DNA of 64,000 bases, from assembly GCA_016711205.1 (NCBI GenBank), contig JADJTM010000001.1, positions 1 through 64,000 of the forward strand, given 5' to 3'. This stretch comes from Micropruina sp. GTDB lineage: Bacteria; Actinomycetota; Actinomycetes; Propionibacteriales; Propionibacteriaceae. Both the position numbers and the translations under genes were made by a program. The notes beneath the pieces were generated by a model that searched no databases, was not told the origin of the DNA, and was given only the letters and a program-made list of their open reading frames with translations. Each line of letters begins with the position of its first letter. Positions within the stretch are counted from its first letter, which is position 1. This document shows, piece after piece, positions 45,511 to 55,985 of the stretch.

Positions 45511-46206
45511 TCACTCGACCGCGGCGTTCGCCTTCAGCTTGCGGCGCTCCCGCAGGTACTCGACCACCATCGGCACGACCGAGATCAGCACGATGATGAC
45601 GAGCACCAGTTCGAGGTTCGTGTTGATGAACGGAATGGTGCCGAGGAAGTAGCCCAACACGGTCAGGCCTGCGGCCCAGATCACCGCACCCACACCCGAC
45701 CAGGTGATGAACCGCCGAAAGTCCATGCGTCCAATGCCGGCGATCAGGGTGATGAACGTGCGGGCGAAGGGCACGAACCGGGCCAGCACCAGGGCACGGG
45801 GTCCGTAGCGCTCCATCAGAGCGTGCGTCTGATCGACCCGCTTGGGGTCGAAGACCTTGCCCCAGAACCCTTCGCGCGGTTTGAAGATCGCCGGACCGAT
45901 CCAGCGTCCGACGTAGTAGCCCACGACGTTGCCCAGCACCGCGGCTGCCATCAGCACCAGGCAGGCCACCACCAGCACCATCGGCTGGCTCAGGCCCGCG
46001 AAGGTGATGGACGGCGGCGTGATCGCGATGAACATGCCGACGGTGAACAGCAGCGAATCACCGGGCAGGATCGGGAAGATCGAGCACTCGATGATCAGGA
46101 TCAGGGCCACGCCCCACAGCGCCCAGTTGCCCAGGGCATGGATCAGGAACTCCGGGTCCATCCAATCCGGAAGCAGCAGTGGCACGAGCGCAGGAAGCAG
46201 GGTCAC
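45511..46206 (-). CDS. DedA-family membrane protein
   Basis: 231 aa. The signature is FPILPGDSLLFTVG near residue 45 and the conserved RFVPFARTFITLIAGIGRM (about 140-158), with flanking helices. DedA proteins act in membrane homeostasis and probably lipid (undecaprenyl phosphate or PE) translocation. The start is 26 bp from the divergent TrmH gene. Confidence 0.92.
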   Translation of the reverse strand: MTLLPALVPLLLPDWMDPEFLIHALGNWALWGVALILIIECSIFPILPGDSLLFTVGMFIAITPPSITFAGLSQPMVLVVACLVLMAAAVLGNVVGYYVGRWIGPAIFKPREGFWGKVFDPKRVDQTHALMERYGPRALVLARFVPFARTFITLIAGIGRMDFRRFITWSGVGAVIWAAGLTVLGYFLGTIPFINTNLELVLVIIVLISVVPMVVEYLRERRKLKANAAVE

Positions 46207-46232
46207 AGTGGTTCAGGCTACCGTGGGGCGCT

Positions 46233-46916
46233 GTGCAGCCGGTAAGCGAGAGCCGTGACAAGGGGGGACGCCCGCCGTCCGCCACCAGCCCGGACGACCC
46301 GACGGCTGCGTCGGTCGGAGTCGGCCCGCACCCGAAACCCTGGCCGGACGACCCGCGGCTCGACCCCGACCTGATGGCTGAGGGCGACCGGCGCAACGTG
46401 ATCGATCGCTACCGCTACTGGCGGTTGGACGCCATCGTTGCGGACCTCGACTCGCGGCGGCACCCGCTGCACGTGGCGATCCAGAACTGGGAGCACGACT
46501 TCAACATCGGCTCGATCGTGCGTACCGCCAACGCCTTCAACGTCGCGACCGTGCACATTCTGGGCCGACGCCGCTGGAACCGGCGCGGGGCGATGGTCAC
46601 CGACCGTTACCTGCACGTCGAGCACCATGCGAACGTGGCCGCGTTCTTCAGCGCCCTGGCGGACGCCGGCGTCGTCCCGATCGGCGTGGACAACCTGCCC
46701 GGCTCGGTGCCGCTGGAGACCACGGAGTTGCCGCAACACTGCTGCCTGGTGTTCGGCTCGGAGGGTCCCGGCCTCACCGACGAGGTGGTGGACGGTTGCG
46801 CGGGCCTGGTCTCGATCACCCAGTACGGATCCACCCGCTCGTTGAACGCCGGCGCGGCCGCGGCGATCGCGATGTATCACTGGGCGCGCCGCTGGGGCGA
46901 CGCCGGACGCGGCTGA
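46233..46916 (+). CDS. TrmH/SpoU-family rRNA or tRNA 2'-O-methyltransferase
   Basis: 227 aa from the GTG at 46233. An ATG at 46374 would cut the conserved GVGPHPKPWP leader. SPOUT motifs are NWEHDFNIGSIVRTANAF, CLVFGSEGPGLTDE and SITQYGSTRSLNAGAAAAIA. The RNA target is not determinable. Confidence 0.9.
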   Translation: MQPVSESRDKGGRPPSATSPDDPTAASVGVGPHPKPWPDDPRLDPDLMAEGDRRNVIDRYRYWRLDAIVADLDSRRHPLHVAIQNWEHDFNIGSIVRTANAFNVATVHILGRRRWNRRGAMVTDRYLHVEHHANVAAFFSALADAGVVPIGVDNLPGSVPLETTELPQHCCLVFGSEGPGLTDEVVDGCAGLVSITQYGSTRSLNAGAAAAIAMYHWARRWGDAGRG

Positions 46917-47014
46917 CGCCGCTCGTCGACGCCGGACGCCGTCCCACGCCCGGCACGTCCACGCGTTTCGTTGGGCGGTCTGTCCGCGAAACCGCCCTCG
47001 CTACAGTGGGCGCC

Positions 47015-47539
47015 GTGAACGGTGTCGGCGAGTACGTGGTGTTCTACGCCCCCGAGGCCGTGCAGGCCAAGGTGAAGCGCTGGCGTTCCATGCTGATCCA
47101 ACGGCTGATCTCCACCGCGATCTCGGTCGCCATCGGCGCGGCCGTGTGGTACTTCTTCGCCGACCAGGTCGGCTCGTGGGGTCCGTGGCTGGTGGGTTCG
47201 GCGCTGGTGGTCGGCCTGATCTGGGTGATCGTCAGCGTCACCGGCCTGGTGATCGCCCGCCGCGACGCTGCCCAGGTGCAACCGGGTCCTGCGTTCGCCG
47301 TCACCCGCGACGGGGTGTGGATCGCGCAACTGTGGCTCACCTGGCCCGAGGTGGGTGCGGTGCTGGCCAACCCCGGCCGGTTCGGACGCTCCGCGCGGCT
47401 CGTCGTCAACGCGCGGGACGGGCGTTCGGCGGCGGTTCCGATGGAGTACCTGACCGCGCTGCCGGCGAACATCGACTCGGCCGTCCGCGCCCTGTCGGGT
47501 GGACGCTGCTGGATCGATCTGTCCCGGCTGGACGACTGA
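47015..47539 (+). CDS. Uncharacterised two-helix membrane protein
   Basis: 174 aa, GTG start. Helices at about 27-47 and 55-77 are followed by a C-terminal cytoplasmic domain resembling PH-like folds (FAVTRDGVWIAQLWLTWPEV). The family is unnamed to me. Its TGA stop at 47537 is again the first triplet of a MITE-like element. Confidence 0.75.
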   Translation: MNGVGEYVVFYAPEAVQAKVKRWRSMLIQRLISTAISVAIGAAVWYFFADQVGSWGPWLVGSALVVGLIWVIVSVTGLVIARRDAAQVQPGPAFAVTRDGVWIAQLWLTWPEVGAVLANPGRFGRSARLVVNARDGRSAAVPMEYLTALPANIDSAVRALSGGRCWIDLSRLDD

Positions 47540-47691
47540 GCCCGGACCCACCGATGGGCGCAATTGCGAGCGGCACCAGGCGGGTGGGCTGGCACGACGG
47601 TCCGCGCGAGGGCATACCGGGTCGTCTGTCGAGCATGCCGGCGAAGCCAGGACGCCCGGGTGGGGTCGCGCAGAAGGCGCATCCGGGCTGA
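47537..47691 (-). repeat. MITE-like element, copy C (inverted, 155 bp)
   Basis: Left end TGAGCCCGGACCCACCGAT, right end GCGCATCCGGGCTGA. Internally it is the reverse complement of copies A and B. It fills half of the gap before fba; the remainder (47692-47821) would hold the fba promoter. Confidence 0.85.
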
Positions 47692-47821
47692 GCGAAAGCA
47701 GGGACGTGCCGGGAGTGAGAAAAGCTCGCGCCGGTCCGAGACTTTTGAAAGACTAGGGGCGTCATCGCAGGCGCCGCCGACCGATCGGGGTGCCGACGCA
47801 TCACCGTGAGGAGCAAAGTCA

Positions 47822-48844
47822 ATGCCCATCGCCACACCCGAGAAGTACGCCGAGATGCTGGACGCCGCGAAGGCCGGATCATTCGCCTTCACGGCCATCA
47901 ACGTCACCTCGTCCCAGTCGCTGAACGCCGCCATCGCCGGGTTCGCCGAGGCCGGTTCGGACGGCATCGTCCAGGTCAGCACCGGCGGCGCCGAGTACGC
48001 CTCGGGCCCGACGATCAAGCACATGGTCACCGGTGCGGTTGCGCTGGCCGAATACGCGCACGTGGTGGCCAAGAACTACTCGGTGAACATCGTGCTGCAC
48101 ACCGACCACTGCCAGAAGGAAAAGCTCGACACCTACGTCCGTCCGCTGATCGCCATCTCGCAGGAGCGCGTCGATCGTGGCCTGGAGCCGCTGTTCCAGT
48201 CGCACATGTGGGACGGCTCCGCGGTGCCGATGGAAGAGAACCTGCAGATCGCCGATGAACTGCTCACGCTGACCAGCAAGGCCCGCCAGATCCTCGAGAT
48301 CGAGGTCGGCGTGGTCGGTGGCGAAGAGGACGGCGTCGCCGCCGAGATCAACGACAAGCTGTACACCACCGTCGAGGACGGCATGCGCACCATCGAGGTG
48401 CTGGGCCTGGGCGAGAAGGGCCGCTACATCACCGCCCTCACCTTCGGCAACGTGCACGGCGTGTACAAGCCGGGCTCGGTCAAGCTGCGTCCCGAGGTGC
48501 TCAAAGAGATCCAGGACGCCGTCGGTGCCAAGTACGGCCGCGACAAGCCGTTCGACCTGGTGTTCCACGGCGGTTCGGGTTCGACGCCGCAAGAGATCAG
48601 CGACGCGGTCGACTACGGCGTGATCAAGATGAACGTCGACACCGACACCCAGTACGCGTTCACCCGTCCGGTGGCCGGCTGGATGCTCAGCAACTACGCC
48701 GGGGTGCTGAAGATCGACGGCGAGGTCGGCAACAAGAAGCTGTACGACCCCCGGGCCTGGGGCAAGGCGGCCGAGGCCGGCATGTCGGCCCGCGTGGTCG
48801 AGGCCTGCCAGAACCTGCGTTCGGCCGGCAAGAGCATCGGCTGA
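47822..48844 (+). CDS. fba: Class II fructose-bisphosphate aldolase
   Basis: 340 aa. Zinc-dependent aldolase of glycolysis and gluconeogenesis. Metal/substrate motifs are LHTDHCQKEKLD, EIEVGVVGGEEDGV, GNVHGVYKPG and FHGGSGS. The length and these motifs put it in the class IIA (E. coli/M. tuberculosis-like) group. Ribosome site GAGGAG precedes the ATG. Confidence 0.96.
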   Translation: MPIATPEKYAEMLDAAKAGSFAFTAINVTSSQSLNAAIAGFAEAGSDGIVQVSTGGAEYASGPTIKHMVTGAVALAEYAHVVAKNYSVNIVLHTDHCQKEKLDTYVRPLIAISQERVDRGLEPLFQSHMWDGSAVPMEENLQIADELLTLTSKARQILEIEVGVVGGEEDGVAAEINDKLYTTVEDGMRTIEVLGLGEKGRYITALTFGNVHGVYKPGSVKLRPEVLKEIQDAVGAKYGRDKPFDLVFHGGSGSTPQEISDAVDYGVIKMNVDTDTQYAFTRPVAGWMLSNYAGVLKIDGEVGNKKLYDPRAWGKAAEAGMSARVVEACQNLRSAGKSIG

Positions 48845-48864
48845 GCCTTCGTACACGATCGCAG

Positions 48865-48895
48865 GCGATGCCCGGGCCAGGTGCCCGGGCATCGC
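48865..48895 (+). terminator. fba terminator hairpin
   Basis: Perfect 13-bp arms GCGATGCCCGGGC / GCCCGGGCATCGC around CAGGT, 20 bp after the fba stop. Its right arm recurs at 45278. Confidence 0.82.
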
Positions 48896-48911
48896 TGCGT
48901 CCGGGTCATCC

Positions 48912-49003
48912 CGCGACGCCGCGCACTCTGCTGCCCTTGGGTGCACTCTGCTGCCTTTGCAAGGGCAGCAGAGTGTCACCAAAGGCAGCAGAGTGGACGA
49001 TCC
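48912..49003 (+). repeat. 92-bp CACTCTGCTGCC palindromic block, left copy
   Basis: Contains CACTCTGCTGCC twice and its complement GGCAGCAGAGTG twice, so it can fold into two nested or side-by-side hairpins. It lies just past the 3' end of the AbiEi/DUF559 gene and matches 50004-50095 at 87 of 92 positions in the same orientation. Confidence 0.92.
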
Positions 49004-49019
49004 GGGTCGGGCGGGCCGC

Positions 49020-49937
49020 TCACCGGATCGTCGGCGCATTCGCGAAGCCGTCGCGAATCAACCGCTCGAAGCCGCGGACGTCGGCCAGGTCGTCCCAGCC
49101 CCAACGAACCAGCCACCAACCCTGGCCCCGGATGCGGTTCTCTCGCCGCTTCTCGGCCATCACCACATCGGCGGGGGTCTGGTCGGGCTTCACCAGCCTG
49201 CCGTACTTGACCTTTCCGTCGAACTCGCCGAGGGTGCGCAGCTCGGGCCAGGCGAAGTCCGAGAACGTCTCGTGGCCGTCGGAGTAGCCGATCCGCCACT
49301 GCAACACCGGTGACGGCAGGCCCGCCTGCTGCATGCGCACCCGGCTGACCGACTCACCGGGACCGTCCGCGCCAGGGTCGGCGAAGGCCGCCACCCGCCG
49401 CGCCCGAGCGATTCCTGGACGGCGGTCGCACCGGCCCAGCGATCGCTCGAGATCGCCGCGCTCCAGCCCGGCGCGGAGCGCGGCATCGGCCACCGCGACG
49501 GCCTGGTCCAGCGAGCTGGTGCGGGCCACGTCGGCAACCGTCCGGGCCAGCGAGGTGACCATGACGCCGTCCCGTTCGACCACCTCGTCCGGCGGCAGCG
49601 GACACACCCGCAGGTGCAGCAGTGTGTCCGCGCGGCCGTGACCGCCGGTCGTCCGGGTGACGTTGACTCGGGACGGCGGACGTCCGAGCACCGGCAGGCC
49701 GTGCACGATCGCGGCGCTCAGGTGGCTGAGCACCGACCCCGCCGCCAAGCCCGTCCACGTGGCCCGGGCCAGCTCGCGATGCTCGGCCTCAGGTGTCGCG
49801 GAGGGCTCCGGGTGCGAGAGGTAGCTGCCCCGGCGGACCCGGCGCAGGGATCCGTTGGGCTGCATCGCCTGGATCTCGGACGAGGTCAGGCCGTCGCGGA
49901 GCAATGCACGGTAGCTGATGAACGCGGGTTGCTGCAT
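49020..49937 (-). CDS. AbiEi-type winged-helix / DUF559-like (Vsr-fold) protein
   Basis: 305 aa. N-terminal winged-helix similar to the antitoxin domain of type IV TA proteins (GLTSSEIQAM, RRVRRGSYLS), then a middle domain (VTSLARTVADVAR). The C-terminal part (about 215-300) has WPELRTLGEFDGKVKYGR and EKRRENRIRGQGWWLVRWGW, the pattern of DUF559/Vsr-like PD-(D/E)XK nuclease folds with acidic residues and Lys in EFDGK. No AbiEii toxin partner adjoins it. It sits exactly between two 92-bp direct repeats. Function unknown. Confidence 0.8.
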   Translation of the reverse strand: MQQPAFISYRALLRDGLTSSEIQAMQPNGSLRRVRRGSYLSHPEPSATPEAEHRELARATWTGLAAGSVLSHLSAAIVHGLPVLGRPPSRVNVTRTTGGHGRADTLLHLRVCPLPPDEVVERDGVMVTSLARTVADVARTSSLDQAVAVADAALRAGLERGDLERSLGRCDRRPGIARARRVAAFADPGADGPGESVSRVRMQQAGLPSPVLQWRIGYSDGHETFSDFAWPELRTLGEFDGKVKYGRLVKPDQTPADVVMAEKRRENRIRGQGWWLVRWGWDDLADVRGFERLIRDGFANAPTIR

Positions 49938-50003
49938 GCGTCCAGTTCACCGGTTTCGCAGCCGCAGAAGTCGGTTATCCACAGGCGACTTTCGGCCGAT
50001 TCT

Positions 50004-50095
50004 CGCGACGGCGCGCACTCTGCTGCCCTTGGGTGCACTCTGCTGCCTTTGCAAGGGCAGCAGAGTGGCCCGGAAGGCAGCAGAGTGGACGATCC
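50004..50095 (+). repeat. 92-bp CACTCTGCTGCC palindromic block, right copy
   Basis: Same length and orientation as 48912-49003, five mismatches. It begins 67 bp upstream of the AbiEi/DUF559 start and ends 20 bp before the stop of the GH13 gene. Confidence 0.92.
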
Positions 50096-50114
50096 CGTCC
50101 GGCGGCCTACCTGC

Positions 50115-51989
<1,875 letters not shown>

Positions 51990-52116
51990 GCCCGCAGCAT
52001 AGAGCGTTGCCCGACTCCACTTCACATCGGCCTACGGCGCCTCCCGGCTCGCCCTGGAGAGTCGCCCGGACGGGGTGACGCGACCGCCGTGGTGGATCCG
52101 GGCCTAGGGTGGGGCC

Positions 52117-52536
52117 ATGCCTCAGCTGCCCTTCGCCGACCCGGACGCCCACCGCACCCTGCTGCCGGAAGACCCGGCCGAGACGGCTCCGTCCGATGCC
52201 GATCCGCTCGAGGTCGCCGCCGAGTTTCCGAGTTCGAGCCTGGCGTGGGCGGTGCTGGCCGAGAACGCCCTGGCCGACGGCAGCCGCGCCGGCGTACTGC
52301 AGGCCTACGCGTTCGCTCGCACCGGCTATCACCGTGGCCTGGACGCGCTGCGCCGCAACGGGTGGCGAGGCGCCGGTCTGGTGCCGTGGGAGCACGAGCC
52401 GAACCGCGGCTTTCTGCGCGCCGTGTGGGCGTTGGCGCAGGCCGCGCGGGCGATCGGTGAGACCGCGGAATACGAGCGCTGCGTGCAACTGCTGGTCGAC
52501 TCCTCGCCCACCGGGTACACCGAGCTGAGCTCCTGA
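52117..52536 (+). CDS. DUF3151 family protein
   Basis: 139 aa, full family length. Conserved segments are LLPEDPAE, FPSSSLAWAVLAE, AYAFARTGYHRGLDALRRNGW and GLVPWEHEPNRGFLRA. Cytosolic helical protein of unknown function found across actinobacteria, commonly near purA or fba; both are neighbours here. Confidence 0.9.
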   Translation: MPQLPFADPDAHRTLLPEDPAETAPSDADPLEVAAEFPSSSLAWAVLAENALADGSRAGVLQAYAFARTGYHRGLDALRRNGWRGAGLVPWEHEPNRGFLRAVWALAQAARAIGETAEYERCVQLLVDSSPTGYTELSS

Positions 52537-52681
52537 GTCCGTTGGTTCGCGCTTCCGGGCGGGTCCGCGCGCGCTCGTGAGGTGGCCGGCAGCCCACCAG
52601 GGTGCGGGCCCCCGTCCGCTGCGGGTTGCGTGAAAACGCCGACCGGGCGGGCAACCCTCTCCGATAGGCTCACCCGGTAAG

Positions 52682-52697
52682 GGCCCGCGTGCGGGCC
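52682..52697 (+). promoter_or_regulatory. Short hairpin in the purA leader
   Basis: GGCCCGC / GCGGGCC arms, 24 bp before the purA ATG. Could be a leader structure or the end of an upstream transcript. No known purine riboswitch features are seen. Confidence 0.4.
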
Positions 52698-52720
52698 GTT
52701 CTCATGCCACAGGAGTACAT

Positions 52721-54007
52721 ATGCCGGGCATCGTGGTCGTCGGAGCGCAATGGGGCGACGAGGGCAAGGGCAAGGCCACCGACCAGTTGGGCGACCGGGT
52801 CGACTTCACCGTCCGCTATTCGGGCGGCAACAACGCGGGCCACACCCTGGTGGTGAACGGCGAGCGGTACGCGCTGCACCTGCTGCCGTCCGGCATTCTC
52901 AGCCCGAACAGCGTGCCGGTGATCGGCAACGGCGTGGTGATCGACCTCGACGTGCTGTTCGACGAGATCGACGGCCTCGCCGCGCGCGGGGTCGATGCGG
53001 CCACCCGACTGCTGGTCTCGGCCAGCGCCCACCTGATCACCCCGTACCACCAGACCATCGACAAGGTGTCGGAGCGGTTCCTGGGCAAGCGCAAGATCGG
53101 CACCACCGGACGCGGCGTCGGTCCCGCCTACTCCGACAAGGTCAATCGGCTCGGCATCCGGGTGCAGGACCTGTTCGACGAAGAGATGCTGCGGGCCAAG
53201 GTCGAAGCGGCGCTGTGGCAGAAGAACCACCTGCTGGTGAAGGTGTACAACCAGCGCGCGATCGACCCCAACGAGATCGCTGATCGGCTGCTCGGGCATG
53301 CCGCGCGGCTGCGTCCGATGGTTGCGGACACCTCCCGGGTGCTCAACGACGCCCTGAACGCCGACCGGGTGGTGCTGTTCGAGGGCGCCCAGGCGCACCA
53401 CCTCGACGTCGATCACGGCACCTACCCCTACGTCACCTCGTCCAATCCGATCGCGGCGGGCGCCTGCACCGGCGCCGGGGTCGGTCCGACCCGCATCGAC
53501 CGCGTGGTCGGCATCGCGAAGGCCTACACCACCCGGGTGGGGGAAGGGCCGTTCCCGACCGAGCTGCTGGACGCCGACGGCGACAAGATCCGGGCGGACG
53601 GCGCCGAGTTCGGCACCACCACCGGACGCAAGCGGCGCTGCGGCTGGTACGACGCCCTGGTCGTCGAGGCCGCGGCCAGTGCCAACGCCTTCACCGACAT
53701 CTTCTTGACCAAGCTCGACATCCTGTCCGGCTGGGAGAAGATCCCGGTCTGCGTCGCCTACGACGTGGACGGCGAACGCCATGACCGGCTGCCCATGACG
53801 CAGCACGACTTCGCCCGCGCCGTACCGATCTACGAACTGCAGGACGGGTGGAGCGAGGACATCTCGGGCGCCCGCTCCTTCGATGATCTGCCGCGCACCT
53901 GCCAGGCGTACGTCCGGCGCCTGGAAGAACTCAGCGGGGCCCGCATCTCAGGCATCGGGGTGGGCCCCGGTCGCGAGCAGGTGGTCATGCTGCGCGACCT
54001 GCTCTGA
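52721..54007 (+). CDS. purA: Adenylosuccinate synthetase
   Basis: 428 aa. Forms adenylosuccinate from IMP, aspartate and GTP. The P-loop-like GDEGKGKATDQLG, GGNNAGHT, the GTTGRGVGPAYSDK loop and GEGPFPTEL are all intact. CAGGAG precedes the ATG. The partner purB lies 4 kb downstream in another unit. Confidence 0.97.
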   Translation: MPGIVVVGAQWGDEGKGKATDQLGDRVDFTVRYSGGNNAGHTLVVNGERYALHLLPSGILSPNSVPVIGNGVVIDLDVLFDEIDGLAARGVDAATRLLVSASAHLITPYHQTIDKVSERFLGKRKIGTTGRGVGPAYSDKVNRLGIRVQDLFDEEMLRAKVEAALWQKNHLLVKVYNQRAIDPNEIADRLLGHAARLRPMVADTSRVLNDALNADRVVLFEGAQAHHLDVDHGTYPYVTSSNPIAAGACTGAGVGPTRIDRVVGIAKAYTTRVGEGPFPTELLDADGDKIRADGAEFGTTTGRKRRCGWYDALVVEAAASANAFTDIFLTKLDILSGWEKIPVCVAYDVDGERHDRLPMTQHDFARAVPIYELQDGWSEDISGARSFDDLPRTCQAYVRRLEELSGARISGIGVGPGREQVVMLRDLL

Positions 54008-54015
54008 GTCCGCGC

Positions 54016-54181
54016 TGAGCCCGGATCCACCGATCTGCGGCTACTGCGCGACCCCATCCGGGCGTCCTGGCTGCGCCGGCCACGCTCAACAGACAACCCG
54101 GTATGCCCTCGCGCGGACCGGCTGCCCAGCCCACCCGTCTGGTGCCGCTCGCTACGCCGCCCATCGGTGGATCCGGGCTGA
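54016..54181 (+). repeat. MITE-like element, copy B (166 bp)
   Basis: Best-preserved copy: TGAGCCCGGATCCACCGAT at the left and ATCGGTGGATCCGGGCTGA at the right, near-perfect 18-19 bp inverted termini. It begins 8 bp after the purA stop and occupies the gap before the EamA gene. Confidence 0.88.
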
Positions 54182-54221
54182 GGCTGAATCCGAGCACCGT
54201 TCCCAGATTCGGCCACCGCGC

Positions 54222-55184
54222 TCAGTCCGCGCGCACGTCGGATTGCTGACCGCGCTGGACGGCTGCGACTCCGGTGAGCAGGATCAACCCGCCGACGAGT
54301 TGTTGCAGGCCCGGCAGTTCACCGAGCAGCAGCCAGGCCCAGCCGACGGCGAAGAGCACCTCGGTGAGCCCGACGAAGCTCGCGACCGTCGAGCCCAGGT
54401 GCTGCACCCCGAGGTAGCCCAGGGCGTACGCGGCCGCCGCGGCGACCAGGCCCAGTTCGAGCAACGGCAGCCACCAGGGCATCGTCGCGCCGACGAACAC
54501 CACGTCCGCGGTGGCTGCCCGCAGCGGCATCAGTCCGGCCAGCCCGGCCACCAGAATCGCCACGGTGCCGATCGCCAGGCCCACCGCAACGAAGGTGAGC
54601 GGCGGCAACGTCATCGGACGCGCCGACACCACGTAGTACACGGCGAGCCCGACCGCGGCGAGCGCGCCCCAGGCCAGGCCTCGCAGGTCGATCGAACCCA
54701 TGCCGGCCGGGTTGAGCACGATCACCAGCCCGCCGATCGCCACGACCATGCCGGTCACCGTGACCCACCCCGGCAGGCGACGGCGGCGCAGCGCCACCCA
54801 TGCCACCACCAGCACGATGCCGAGGTATTCCAGCAGGATCGCCAGGCCCACCGGCACGTACTGCACCGAGTTGAAGAACGACACCTGCGCGGTGGCGCCG
54901 CCGAACACTCCGTAGGCCAGCAGCGGACGCCAGTGGTCGAGCAACAGCCGCCACCGTCCGCGCAGGGCGATCAGGCCGGGCACCATCAGCACCATCGCGG
55001 CCAGTCCGAGCCGGATCGCGACCACCCCGCCGGCGCTCCACCCCGAGGCCAGTAGCGGCTTGGCGAACGCGCCGGAGGTGCCGAAGGTCGCCGCGGACAG
55101 CAGGGCGGCCGACCAGCCGATCGCCGCCTCGCGGGCACGCGAACCGACGGGCGACAGGGTCGCCTCCGCAACTGCCTCGGCCAT
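54222..55184 (-). CDS. EamA (DMT) family transporter
   Basis: 320 aa from the ATG at 55184, which follows GGAGG. Ten hydrophobic helices in two EamA repeats; ATFGTSGAFAKPLL and YVPVGLAILLEYLGIV are typical. It exports or imports small metabolites, substrate unknown. It is divergent from a CGNR regulator, a frequent pairing that suggests control by it. Confidence 0.9.
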   Translation of the reverse strand: MAEAVAEATLSPVGSRAREAAIGWSAALLSAATFGTSGAFAKPLLASGWSAGGVVAIRLGLAAMVLMVPGLIALRGRWRLLLDHWRPLLAYGVFGGATAQVSFFNSVQYVPVGLAILLEYLGIVLVVAWVALRRRRLPGWVTVTGMVVAIGGLVIVLNPAGMGSIDLRGLAWGALAAVGLAVYYVVSARPMTLPPLTFVAVGLAIGTVAILVAGLAGLMPLRAATADVVFVGATMPWWLPLLELGLVAAAAAYALGYLGVQHLGSTVASFVGLTEVLFAVGWAWLLLGELPGLQQLVGGLILLTGVAAVQRGQQSDVRAD

Positions 55185-55203
55185 GGCGCCTCCTTCGTGG
55201 TAA

Positions 55204-55228
55204 TGAGTCACAGCTGGATATACTCATG
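55204..55228. promoter_or_regulatory. Candidate operator between the EamA and CGNR genes
   Basis: ATGAGT and ACTCAT lie 13 bp apart in the 75-bp divergent promoter region. Spacing fits a dimeric regulator, possibly the CGNR protein itself. Confidence 0.4.
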
Positions 55229-55259
55229 ACATCCTAGTGTGCGCAGGTCAGGAGTCAAT

Positions 55260-55796
55260 GTGGTCTTCACCCATGACACACGCTTGTCATTGCAGGCGCT
55301 GGTGGCGCTGGTGAACACCCGCGACCCGGACACGCTGACCACCCTCGCCGATCTGGACGACCTGTGCCGCGACTGGCTGTGGTCGGGCAGTCGCACCCAT
55401 GATCGGGCCGAACTCGACCAGGTGCGGGCGATCCGCGAGCCGTTGGCCGGCTTCTGGGGTGCGGACGAGCACGCCGTCGTCGGCCTCATCAACGACCTGC
55501 TCGCGCAGGGCCGGGCGCTGCCGCAGCTGGTCAAGCACGACGGTTTCGACTGGCACATCCACGCCACTCCGGCCGAGGCGCCGCTGGCCGTGCGGATGAC
55601 CGTCGAGTACGCGATGGCGATGATCGACGTGGTGCGCGCGGGCGACCTGGACCGGCTGGGCCACTGCGCCGCGGACGACTGCGACTCCCAGGTGATCGAC
55701 CTGAGCCGCAACCGGTCCAAAAAGTTCTGCGACGCCGGCTGCGGCAACCGCACCAACGTGGCCGCCTATCGCGCGCGGCGCAGATCAACGGGGTAG
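55260..55796 (+). CDS. CGNR zinc-finger transcriptional regulator
   Basis: 178 aa from the GTG at 55260, with AGGAG 6 bp upstream. N-terminal ABATE-like stress domain (residues 1-125) and C-terminal CGNR finger (CAADDCDSQVIDLSRNRSK, then CDAGCGNRTNVAAYRARR). Probably regulates the divergent transporter gene. Confidence 0.9.
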   Translation: MVFTHDTRLSLQALVALVNTRDPDTLTTLADLDDLCRDWLWSGSRTHDRAELDQVRAIREPLAGFWGADEHAVVGLINDLLAQGRALPQLVKHDGFDWHIHATPAEAPLAVRMTVEYAMAMIDVVRAGDLDRLGHCAADDCDSQVIDLSRNRSKKFCDAGCGNRTNVAAYRARRRSTG

Positions 55797-55985
55797 TACC
55801 TGAGCCCCCTGGCGATCCACCGCAGCGAGCCGCCGGCCCGGAGCGGAACGTCCGGCTGCCCGCCTGCCCGCCGTCCGCTCGGCCGGGTCTTTCGGCGCCG
55901 GGCGCGCCGCCCGCGATCGCAAGTCGGGGTGCAGGGTTTGACCCATACGCTTTCCTACCGGCGATTCCTGAGGCAGCATGACAGC

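Noticed and set aside
49020..49937. Complete type IV toxin-antitoxin pair (AbiEi/AbiEii)
   Set aside because: The neighbouring genes are fba and a GH13 enzyme; no nucleotidyltransferase toxin is encoded beside it.
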